Source of the DNA: Dipteris shenzhenensis | Taxonomy: Eukaryota > Polypodiophyta > Polypodiopsida > Gleicheniales | DNA length: 64,000 bases | Direction: 5' to 3' (one strand) | NCBI GenBank assembly: GCA_047967505.1 | Contig: CM106541.1 | Shown here: positions 25,701 to 37,700 of the stretch, one piece after another | Numbering within the stretch: the stretch's first letter is position 1 | Layout of the letters: each line of letters starts with the position of its first letter | Notes under the pieces: generated by a model | What the model was told of the DNA's origin: nothing | Databases searched by the model: none | The model's input: the letters and a program-made list of their open reading frames with translations, nothing else | Translations under genes and position numbers: made by a program

Positions 25701-28700
25701 GGTTCAGCCACCTCAACTTCTCAAGAGACTGCTTTCTACTCGAATACAGGTAGAGGCAGAGGTAGAGGAAGAGGCCGTTTTGGTGGCCGTGCAGGAAATC
25801 AGAACCAACAGCAACAACAGGAAAACCAGTCCTATGGAGGAGGACGTGGTAGTTCTAGAGGCAGGGGGAGCCAAAGAGGCCGTGGTTCATGGCAAAGGAA
25901 CCAGCAAGTAAATAGTAGCACAGAATGCTATTATTGTGGAAAGCCTGGACACAAGGAGAATACATGCTATAAAAAACAGAATGACATCAAAAGTGGGAAG
26001 TTGCAGCAAAGCAACTATGCATCATCAAGTGGGCATGGTGACGACAGAAATGAGCACCTTTTTGTGATGCAGCATATGGTTAACTCCATGTCAGGAGATG
26101 CTGCAGCTTGCAATGATGTTTGGTATGTTGATTCAGGTGCCTCTAACCACATGACCAGTCATGGTGAGTGGTTTCATGATGTTAGAAATTTGGATAAGCC
26201 AGGTTATGTTGAAACAGGGGATGATACTGCGCACCCAATTACGCAGGTTGGTAAAGTGCCATTGGCTATGCAGGATGGCAAAACAAAGTACTTGGCAGAT
26301 GTACTTCATGTTCCAAAAATCACTAAGAACCTGGTTTCAGTTGGCCAGATGGTTGAGCAAGGTCTGCAGGTTAGATTTAATCCTGATGGATGCTTTGTTG
26401 AGGACTTGAAAAATAAGTGCCGCTTGGTTGCAAAAGGCAACAAAAATGGTAGAATGTTCACCTTGGATGTTGATATGCCTGAGGTGAAAGCTGCTATGTT
26501 TGCGCATGGGAGAGGTGTCATTGCAGATATTGAGATATGGCACAAGCGCATTGGGCACGTGAATATACAAAGGCTGAAATCTATGCAAACGAAAAACATT
26601 GTTGCAGGTTTGCCTAAATTCAGAGTTGAGGGAATGCAAAAGGTATGTGAAGCATGCCAAATGGGTAAGCAGGCCAGACATGCATTTCCTAAAAATGCTA
26701 AGGTGAGCAGAAGACCTTTGGAAGTGATCCATTCAGATGTTTGGACAACCAAAGCTGCTTCTATTGGTGGATGCCATTATTATGTGACGTTTATTGATGA
26801 CTACACAAGGAAGGTGTGGATTTATTTTATGAAGCACAAAAGTGAAGTGTTCAGCCATTTCAAGGCTTTTAAGGCCATGGTTGAAAAAGAGAAAGGTGTG
26901 CATATTAAAGTGCTAAGATCTGATGGAGGGGGAGAGTACTTTTCAGAAGAATTTTGTGAATATCTGAAAGAACAGGGAATTCAAAGGAAGTACTCATGCA
27001 GGTCTACCCCTCAGCAGAATGGGGTTGCAGAAAGGAAGAACAGGCATATTGCAGAAGTAGGACGGGCGATCCTAAATGAGAAAAACATGCCTGATTATTT
27101 TTGGGCTGAAGCAGTAGCAACTGCTGTTTATATTATGAACAGAACCCCCACTGCAGCTGTCCATGGCATGACGCCTGAAGAAATGTATACAGGCCAAAAA
27201 CCAGATATTTCTCACTTGAAGGTATTTGGTTGCATAGCTTATGTTCATGTTCCTGATGAGAAGAGAACAAAGCTGGATCCAAAGGCAGAAAAATGCATCT
27301 TTATTGGATATGCTCAGCACCAGAAAGGGTATCGCTGTTATAACCCTTCCACCCGCAAAATGCAAGTGAGCAGAGATGTTGTTTTTGATGAAATGAGCAG
27401 CTGGTATGCACCAACTGTTATGGTAGGAGATGCAGATGCAGGAAATGGGAATGCTGCAATAAATGCAGAGCAGCAATCTCAAGCCTTGAGTGGACCCAGA
27501 GAGTCCTCTACTAGTGGATCTAATGCATGGACAGGGAGATTGAGATCTAGTGAATCGTCACATGGTAGTCCTGATAGTGTTGTGCAGGTATCACATAAGG
27601 GAAAAGAAAAAGTGGACCATGCTCCAGTATTTGATGTGTCTGCTGGTAGCTCTCATGTTGATGGAGAGTCAAGCGGCTCTGAAATGAGCCTTGATGAGGA
27701 ACTTGGGATTCCTTCTGTTGTTACACCTGGTGCAAGGAAAAGCAGGCATGATTTAAAGACGCCTGCAACTGATCCAGTTGTACGGAGGTCCACTCGTATT
27801 AAGTATCCAGTTGACAGGCTGAGATATGATGGGTATACAGCACATCACTATGCTTATATGGTCAAGGTTCTAGAGGAGCCAGAGCCCACATGTTTTGAGG
27901 ATGCAGCAGGGCATAAAAATTGGGAAGCAGCTATGGATGAAGAGATGGCTGCCTTGGATGCAAACCACACTTGGGATTTGATGCCTTTGCCTCATGATAA
28001 GAAGGCTATTGGCTGCAAGTGGGTTTACAAAGTAAAGCACAATGCTGATGGGTCTGTTAGCAGGTACAAGGCAAGATTGGTTGCCAAAGGTTTTGCACAG
28101 ACATATGGAATTGACTATGAGGAAACTTTCAGCCCAGTTGCAAGGATGGCAACCGTGAGAGCAGTAATTGCTATGGCTGCTGCAAAGGGATGGTCTTTGT
28201 ATCAGATGGATGTGAAAAATGCCTTCTTGCATGGTGATTTGCAGGAAGAGGTTTATATGATGCAGCCAGAAGGTTATGAGGATAAGTCACACCCCGATTT
28301 TGTATGCAGGTTGCGCAAAGCCTTGTATGGCTTAAAACAGGCGCCGAGGGCATGGTCAGACAAGATAGGGCAATATCTTGTCACTATTGGATTTCAGATT
28401 TCCAATTCAGATTTTTCACTTTATGTGAAAAGGACAAACAGAGGGATTGTGCTTATAGTCATCTATGTTGATGACTTGATTATTACAGGTGATAGTGATG
28501 CAGACATTAATGAAGTGAAGCTGTTGTTGAAGCAGAAATTTGAGATGAAGGATTTGGGAGAGCTGCGTTACTTCTTGGGCATTGAGGTTATTAGATCCCC
28601 GAGTGGGATATGGCTGTTGCAAAGGCAATACGGTTTGGACATGCTGTCCAAATATGGGATGACAGGCTGTAAGCCTATCTCTGTTCCATTGGAGCAGAAT

Positions 28701-31700
28701 GTGAAGCTCAATGCAGAGTCAGGTGAGCTTCTTGAAGATATTACTATGTACAGGCGCATAGTAGGTAGCTTGATTTACATGACTATAACCAGACCAGATT
28801 TGAGCTATGCTGTGGGGCTGGTGAGTCAGTTTATGCAGGCACCGAGGAAGCCACATTTGGATGCGGCTAGGCGCATACTGCGGTATGTGAAGTCCACATT
28901 GCATTATGGACTGTTTTATGAAGCTGGGTGTGCATTACAGGTACATGGATACACAGATGCTGACTGGGCTGGTAGTGTCTCAGACAGGAGATCTACTAGT
29001 GGTTTTATGTTTTCCCTTGGGAGTGGTGCCATCAGTTGGAGCAGCAAGAAGCAGCCAACAGTTGCCTTGTCGAGCACAGAGACAGAGTACAGGGGTGCAG
29101 CAATGGCTGCATGTGAGGTAGCTTGGTTACGGAAGCTACTTGCAGATATGGGACAGTCAGTTCATGCAACAGTTGTCATTCATTGTGACAACATTAGCAG
29201 CATCATGCTTGCTAATAACCCAGTTTATCATGCTAGAACGAAGCACATTGAGGTGCATTATCACTTTGTGAGAGAGAAGGTTCTAGCTGGTGAGATTGAT
29301 CTTGTCTATGTCAGCACTGAGGAGCAGGTGGCTGATATTTTTACGAAGGCATTGGGTACCGAGAAGCTTCGCAGATTTAGGAGCTTGCTTGGTGTACGTG
29401 AGATGGATTTGAGCTTGAGGGGGAGTGTTGAGATATCAAGCTCTATCCCCGACATATCTCCTGGATGACTATCATTTATGTCACCGCCTATGTTAGTTGT
29501 ACTTGTGGTGTAGTTAGACTACCACGTATGTTTTGGTTTGGGTTCACATATGAACCACGTTTTCTAGGTTTTGACATATAGGGTATTTCCCTCTTCTATT
29601 GTATCGTTGTTGTGTGCAAAAGTGAAGAAAGGCTTCACCCTCCAACCTTGTGTCCTCTCTCTTTTGTGTGTTGTGAAGAAAGCTGAACTTGAGTCTCCTA
29701 TCTCTCTCCCTCTTTCTTTACAACAAGTCGTCTTAATACTGAAGTGGGAGTCCCTGTATGTGCGTGTGAAGCTATAGTCCCAAAGGAGCTAGAAATAGAA
29801 GCAGAAGGAGAAGCTACTGCATGCACTCAACCGTGAGGATCAAGAACCTTTTGCCATGCTGCCTCAGCGTCCAACCTATCTGCAAGTGCCTAAAAACGTG
29901 CAGTATCTGAAGCTGGAATATTTGCAGGTCAACAATTAATTTACTTTCAATAAATGATTCTGCACTCGGTTTCAGCATTACAATAGGGACAATGCCACTT
30001 GTGTGCTCCTCTTTTTGACTGGTTATAGAGGGGTCCAGGTCTCAACTCCTTCCAAGTTCCACCACTCAGATTTGTGGTCCTGGTCGAGCCCACAAGGAGG
30101 AGCCATTGAGAGAATGGGGAGCTGAGAGAACGGGGAGAGAGTGGCCTGAGAGAAGAGGGAGAGAGTGGAGAGAAGGGGGGCTGATAGAGTGGGCTGAAGC
30201 CTAGACCTTGAGTGGGCTGATAAGACTCAAAACAAGGGGGAGAGTGGAGAGAGGAGGGTTAAGGGAGTGGACAGACGGGGGCTGAGAGTGTAGAAGGGAG
30301 TGTAGAGAAGGGGGCCGAGGGAGTAGAAGGGAGTGGAGAAGGGGAGGCTAAATCAAGGGAGTAGGAGGACCCTAGGCTGAAGCAATGCCTAAGCAATGGA
30401 AGGAGGCTGAAGCAAGGGAGAAGATGGAGGGACTCGGGCGGCTGGAGTAGATGGAGGGAGGCTGGAGTAGCAAAGGCCTTGCAATGGAGCAGTGCGGGAG
30501 CGGTGCGGGCAGCAGACGCAAGAAAGAATGGCAATGTGCATCCCTTTGGCCTTTTTTGCCAGGCCCAGACCCAAAAAGCCGGGTTTAGGGCTGGAACACC
30601 ATCGAAAACGCATTCCGGGAACACCGGAACAGCGTTCCCTGGTAACACATCCCCAAGGGACATTCCGGACGCATTCCGGACAATCCCTAGGTCTCTTATT
30701 TCTGGAACAGCATTCCAGGCATTCCGGCATCAGGCGGAACGCCATTCCCCTTGTAACTATGAGTAGCCTGCCTACTTCTGCACCTGTCCCGGGCCTGTAC
30801 AGGGTCTTTCCCTTGTCCATTCTCCACGCCAAACTACCATGTGGCAAGCGTGCCAGTTCCGCCTCCATGCTGGCGCTGATCCAGCCCATTTGCCATGGAA
30901 TGATGCAAAGACAAGGATCGTGACACGATCATGGTATAGCGACATGTGGGCCTAGGGAGTGTGGGCTAGGATTGCTAATGTCAAAGAAGAGTTGTAGGCA
31001 CAACAGATGCTTAGAATTAAGCATTAGAGCTCAATGTAGCCTAGGAAGTCAAAGCAATGCTCTCAAGGACCTCTGGGATCCAAGACTGTTCGTCAACATA
31101 TAAGCGCAGATGGAATATGTCTTTGTATTATGGTGACTTCCTTAAAATTGCTTTGAGCTGAAACCTCATGATCCCATGATGTTTCACTGAACAGAGTCCC
31201 CTTGCACTCAATGACAAATACATATCCTTGAGTCGTTCTCTGCATCTTATGATTGCTTCAATCATTGTCTTTAAGCTCAAAAATACAGGTTATCAGTCTC
31301 TGTGTGTGCCAATTTAATTTTGTAAAAAAGGTATTTCCAAATTTTGCGTATATAATGTGAAAATGAAAGAGCTCCAAAATGCTAGTCTTTTCTTCAGGCT
31401 TCAACATCATGTGACATGTCAAGCATGGCTACAGAATCGACAAGAAGGCATACTCAGTTGCATAAATTTGAAGGCACTTGGGAGGAAAACTCTACCTGCA
31501 TATTTTTGCGACTATCTGAAACAAGGAGACTCAGAGTACTCCCATCAATCAAAAACTCTGTGGCACAGCAGTCCAAAGCCCCAAAATCCTTTGCCAGCAG
31601 GGCTAACTGAGCACCATCCTCTTTCCAGCATAGAAAGTAAATACTCTTATGAATGTCACCAAAAAGTATAAAATTCTTCACCTGTATATTCCAGCGGAGG

Positions 31701-34700
31701 AAAATGTTTTTGCCCATTGTCAAAAGAGAGGGGTGGTAACGTAGGACTTGTCTTCCATATCTTTAACATTCACTTCATAATTCAAGAAAATGTGTAAAGC
31801 AGGCAACAATAAAATGAAAGAGGTTGCTGTCAGTAACGTACAATGTTTAAGCTTACAACATATAGAGGTGCATCAAAGAAAGCTGTCCCAACCAGCTCTG
31901 AGCCATTCCAGCTATGAAGAATGATTTTTGGACCTATAGCTACAAGTAAATGACCCTGAAGAGAAGCAATAGCTGAAATTGCTCCTTTCAATTCTTTTGA
32001 GTAAATTTCTGCTGCCTGCCAAAATACCACGTTGCTTAGTACCTGACACATATCACAGACCTGCAATATTTTCGCATCTTATCATGTGTAGACAAGTTCT
32101 TTGATTACCCATGACTTAGAATCGTTTGGATCCTGCCCAACTGTCACAAGAATGATGCGACCCCTGGCAGGCACATCTTCCCCTTGTACATAAGCTGTCC
32201 CTATAGCAAGCAATGTTTGTGTCTGCTCCGTCAATGTGTTCTGAGACAAGAACACCCATAAGGAAATTAGAAAGAGAAAGCACTAAGAGAAAAGAATGAA
32301 AATAGAAAGTTTTTGTCCAAGTGCTTATCTGTACTCACCTTAACATTAATAATCCGAACTGTCAACGCATGCTCCGTAATTTGCATAGGTATTACCTCTT
32401 TTGTCTCCCATACTACACCTGCTTTAGCTGGCTCAACTATACGCACTTCAAATTCCTCTAGTGTAACTAATTTCTGCCCATCCTCACACTCTAGCTCAGA
32501 AATATAAGCAGACCCTTGATCTGCAGATTCTACAATTTGGGCAGCAGGTATCTCAACCTGTCAGACATTAATAAATGCCTCAGTAGAAAATTTCAATATT
32601 AGCTAGCATGTCAGACTGTGATAGGCACAGAGCCTACCATGTTGTTGTTTTTTTTTAATGTTCGAAAATATAGTATGATGGGAATACCACCTTCCACAAA
32701 CAGACATGTACATTTGTGCCTCCTTTTGTAACTTCAAAATTCTAAGCATTCATATAAAAGAAATATTCTTCAAACTAGAACACTGAAATGTTTCTCATTA
32801 AATGGTATACTACGAGCATCTTTACTTTTGAGTGAAAAGCTTACTGTCGAGGAAACAATGAGAGCATATAAATTTGCATCAGCATGGTATGTTATCTGGT
32901 GAGGAGTTCCTTTCATTGGAATCTGCAACGTTTACACAGCTTTTCTGAGAAAACTAAAAGGCATTCATTCTACTAACAGAAATAACAAATCCATAAGCTG
33001 GAGAAATTGTGCAGAGCGCCTTCAATCACACAGAAAACATATATAAAGCAAATCGGTTTTGCATTGTTGAAATCATGCCTTTTGAACTGCCCAGTCATTG
33101 TCATAATTTAAAGATGGCAACTGACAGATTTTGAGCAAGCCCTGCAGCCATCAATATGCTTGTGAGCAGGATGCCTAAAAATATAACCACGACTGTCGTT
33201 CAATACAAACAAGGCTTGAAAAATAAAACATATCCATTTTCAAAACCTCAAGGCTGGTCATCAACAAATTAAAGTAACCTGGGATGTAACATAAATAAGA
33301 CCATGGTTGCAGTTGATATTGTGGAGGGGAGTGAATGCAACTACCGATCCATCACAAAGCTGCAAAATATCCACAATGAAGTTTAAAACTTTTGTATGTC
33401 AACCAAAAGAACTCTTAAGTTGCATGTCTACTTTTCCCCCAAAGAACTCTTGCAATTAATTAAGATGAACACAGGTTTTACACACCAGCATAAATATACA
33501 ACCTACCCTCTGAATCCAAGGAGAACTCTTGTCTAACCCTTTGCTCTTTACACCTAATAATTTGTCACACCTCTCAGCCCCGTGCACATGCATGACATTA
33601 TATCCACGAAAAACATTCATAACCCTTCCCAGTACTTTATGGACTATTCTTCACTGCATGCAATTTTCCACTTGAAATCACAGTTCACAGTGTACTCCAC
33701 GGGTTTTCACATTCCTTATTCTTCATCATGTAGGTAGCTTTACATACGCCAGCCCTGGCAGTTCTGCTTCTATAGCATTTCACGAGAGTAAATTAAACCC
33801 ATTACTTCAGGCTTCTCATTCCGCTACCCTTCAATGCCAGATATATATTTGCACCAGTCGATCACGTGCTAGACAATAGAGCTACATTCTAACAAAGTTG
33901 TAATAAGCACTGTTGACCGTCCGATGCCCCTCAACAGACTGTAAGCAAACCTACTACTAGGTTTAGAGACTCTGATCATACCTGCGGGTGTACTTGCAAT
34001 CGTTCTCTGAAATTCATCAGCCATATAGGCCTTGAACCTGTAACAAAAGCACCTCGGAGCCCACCAACATTTCTGAAGGGAACAATACTGGGCCTGAGCA
34101 TTGCAATTTCTTCTTCTCCTGTGGCCCTATCTAATGGTAATCGAACAAAACGCAGATTCTTCAGTCTGGATATAGCACCAGTTTCAAGCACGTCCACATC
34201 CTCACTGACAGAACTGTTATCAGAGCCTTCATATAAGTATGCATGATAGCAAAGAACTGTTCCATCACTCAATATTGCCAGCAGAAATGGTCGACCAAAC
34301 TTATCACCCCCCTTTTCAAGGCATACTTCTATAACATGCATAGAAACATTTGAATCCTGCTTTGCCTCCTCTGAATTGTGCAATTCTGTCCCTTCCTTTG
34401 TTGCTCCATCACTTGTAGGAACTCTTGGCGGAACTCTACAGTCGTATAAAATCTTGTTTCCATGGGTAAAGTCGTTTACAGAAAATACACACATTATATT
34501 TGGAAGCTCATATAGTTCCATCCTCCCACTTTCTTTGGATACTACACAGTAAATATCACCCTGGTCTGTATCAGAGCCTTCACTGATCTCTACAGGATCA
34601 ACAGATGGTGCCAACCATGCATCCGTGCTCGTCCTTCGAAGCCACGGGGAGGGTCCTCTGTCCTGGTATAAGGAACAGGCGGTGATTGGATCTCCTAAGC

Positions 34701-37700
34701 TCTGAAACATGGGTGGAGCAGAAACAGAGATGCTGCAGGTTGCAGAATCTGCATGTAGCAAAGATATGTAAATTTAACCAAGCATAATATATACAAGCAT
34801 ATCACAAGAGAGACATCAAATAACAAGAAAATCCCCAGCTTTATTGAGTTATTAGCTTACCCTTAAAAAAGCATACCAGAAGTAACCCGAATATTTCAAA
34901 CCCGATATTAGTTCTATGCCCTATGTATAACTACTGAAAAGCACAATAAAGTTAAAAAATAGTAGATTTATCAATCCTTTGCACTGATGCACAAGAGCAG
35001 CTACATTGGATACTTGAATCTATATAGATTGTCTAATATAATAAAGATACTTGAATCTATATAGATTGTCTAATCAGTCTCGACTGTTGTGCCTGTTGAA
35101 ACTTGAATGCTCTCAGTGACAAACACTTTGATCACATTGATACCTTTAGTGCCTAAAAGTCTACTTTGCTCCAGCTACTATGGAAATACCTGCTCCAAAT
35201 TCACTGGTCACATCTTCATATGTAATACCAGAACATGCATGGACATCTCCCTTTCATATGCCCCCAAAAAAACATTAGCGTCAAGCTATCATCTTTTTAA
35301 CCTAAATCTCCTAGTTCACACATAGCAAATCAGACTCAAATAAATCATGACATCTCCTGACAAATAATACCACATCAAAGCACGGCGATAAAGCTCATCT
35401 TACATCTCAGATTGGGAGATCAGTAGTTCTAATGACAATCAGAGACTGAAATATATTTGTCCACACAAGATATAATAATGGATAGATAAGGCAGCTCCAC
35501 ATGCAAGGAGTGACTGCCAACCAACAACAGGCAGAGAGGGACAAAGCACAAGATCCCCCTGTTTTGGTCCAATACATAGGATGAGGTAACGGTCAACCTG
35601 ACCAAGGTATTGCAGGCAAGACAACCTTAGCAAAATTGTAGACATAACCATTACATGCGACTATTTGAATTGATGATGGAAATTTTGTACTTTGGCTACA
35701 ATACAACAGTTGTGATCATGTTCCTGAGGGGCATACACCATAAAGACCATTCAATAGCGTATAATATGTAATACAGTGGTTCAATTGGGATGCTATGTCA
35801 GCATTGATAACTCATGCATATTATTTCTCTGGGTTAGCTACATGTTTAAAGAAGTTTAATCCAGAAGCAATTTTCCTGCACATTAATTATCAGCCCTACC
35901 TCCCCTCAGATTTTGATGCCTTTCTCACAAAGCTCCAACCTTTTGATGTTTGTCCAACCCCCTCCCAAAAAAATAATAATAATTTTCCCCAATCACCCCT
36001 CCGATCCTTGGGACTACATCCAAGTTCCCCAAAACTAACGCTCACCCTTCCGATCCTTGGGATACATCCAAGTTCACATTGATCCTTCTCCAACGTGGGA
36101 AGGGTGTTACATTGGAGCAGTGTGTAGCTTGCTCAATTTCATGCTGAAAGATCTTGTTATGTAGATATTAGGGCTGAGGCAGCACTTTCATTAGCATGAG
36201 AGCAGCAGTAAAGGGAACAAGGACATATCTAGATGATGATCTCACACTGTTACAGCGAGAACACCACAAAGAAGGGATGGTTCGCGTATGGCAGCAAGAC
36301 AAGAACGGAAACCGGCTGTTTACAGAGATGGTAAAGTCACCATAAGGGAGAGGGCAGAAAGGGAGGAAAGGCAAGATAGGGATGCAGGCAGCACATGACG
36401 GTGTCGGACGGATAGGATTGTGTCACAAAGCAGAATAAAGATAACTGTATGGAATGTAATGGCACTCTTTGGTCGGATCCAGCAGGCTTTTTCAGAGACA
36501 TCCATTGATAGAGAGAGCATTTTTTAACAAAGACACACAAGAGTCCAAAGAGAGGGTTGCCTACAGTAACAGGATATACATCAGAATCAGCTTATACAAG
36601 GCATTGAGGAGAGATACTGGAGCCCGAGGTTCTGGGGGTGTAGCTGTCCTCTTCAAATCACATCTACGGCCGCTCATATCTGTGATGCATAGAGAGGAAC
36701 ATGCATGACGCATGTGGATCAGACTACAGCCACGGGATACAAGGGCAATCTTTATTGCGGTATGATACTTTCCTCCAGATACATCATCATGTGCCCATGA
36801 TGTCATTACAGAGGGGCACAGCCCATATGAGTCGATATATGATGACATCACGGAGTTCTCTAGGCAAGGGCCATTAGGTGAGTTCAATGCAAGAATGGGA
36901 AACAAAGTCTAGACAAGTTAACTTGCTTGACTTCGAAGACGACCCGCTTAGAGTGCCAGAGATTGACCCAACAGCACTTGGCATAGTGAGACATTCTGAG
37001 GGTGCACAAGTCACGGGATAAGGCCGACACCTACTGGAAATGGGAGCAGTGCACGACTTGATCATATATAATGACCTTCTTAGATGGCCGTCATCTGCAA
37101 GACCCACTTGCTTTCCACATGGAGGGAGGGCGAGCACAATGGACTATCTGATGGGCTCCCTAGCCTTTGTGATAAAAATACATGACTTCATGGTCCCTCC
37201 CCCCCCCCCCACTTGGCACGGACCACTTCTACGTGGCATTTAGCATATCAGCCACCACGTCAATTGCACGACGAGCGAGCCGGTCCCTACCTGTATTCAA
37301 ATACATTCTAGATGTAGTGAATATGAGCCACTTGTCACGCAAGCTTCCAACCCTCCTGGAAGAGGACGCAGACCTTTCACATGCATCAAATACTTTGGTA
37401 TCGCCGATCGGTGATCCACGATGCCGCCACCAAGTCCTTCTCCACAACTCGCTCTACAGCCCACTCCCCATTTGGGAAGACACCCAAGAATTCATGGTTT
37501 AATGATGAGTGCCAAGAGATGAGATCTCATCTCATGCGCGAGCAAACCTTGGGACATTTTAACGAGGTCGAAGGCACAGCTGATCTACCAACACTTGACA
37601 CAATGTAAGAGGTGAGCTTTCCTATCACACAAGGTGGATGAGGTGATTCAATCTTTTCGAAGAGGTGACTCCACATTTGCTTTGGGGCTCCTATCTAAAG

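Larger units (their letters stand above)
24237..29722 (+). mobile_element. Intact Ty1/copia retrotransposon (copia-2)
   Basis: 5486 bases with two 297-base LTRs that look identical by eye, both TG...CA, and a perfect 5-bp target duplication ACAAG (24232-24236 and 29723-29727). The primer binding site starts right after the 5' LTR and a polypurine tract ends right before the 3' LTR. One uninterrupted gag-pol frame covers the interior. Everything needed for an autonomous element is present, so this is a recent insertion. It sits in hAT-2, inside the 18.6 kb CPSF160 intron, on the strand opposite to the gene. Confidence 0.97.
23358..30761 (-). mobile_element. hAT transposon 2, internally deleted and split by an intact copia
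   Basis: The left terminus (GTTACCAGGGAAC at 23362) and right terminus (TTGTAACTATG to 30761) match the hAT-1 ends. The element itself is 23358-24236 plus 29728-30761, about 1.9 kb; the copia at 24237-29722 and one copy of its 5-bp duplication lie between. It keeps the transposase C-terminal end (24266-23822) and the N-terminal zinc-finger segment (about 30100-29900), but the central DUF659 region is deleted. A polypurine minisatellite lies at about 30110-30450. No 8-bp target duplication is evident, and the left terminus has several substitutions. It is a non-autonomous relic of the same family as hAT-1. Confidence 0.8.
12924..31495 (-). other. 18.6 kb CPSF160 intron loaded with transposons
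   Basis: Bounded by donor GTAGAG (31495) and acceptor CTTTCAG (12924). It holds a compound microsatellite, a decayed copia, an antisense LINE-A fragment, two hAT elements and an intact copia nested in one of them. Confidence 0.93.

Noticed and set aside
26306-28904. Long minus-strand open frames opposite the copia-2 polyprotein
   Set aside because: They are shadows of the conserved plus-strand gag-pol; their sequence resembles no protein and mirrors codon use of the other strand.
31842-31860. Alternative donor GTAAGC inside exon h
   Set aside because: It has a better consensus than the GTACGT used, but using it would delete conserved residues VSLNI before the next exon; it might be a minor alternative site.
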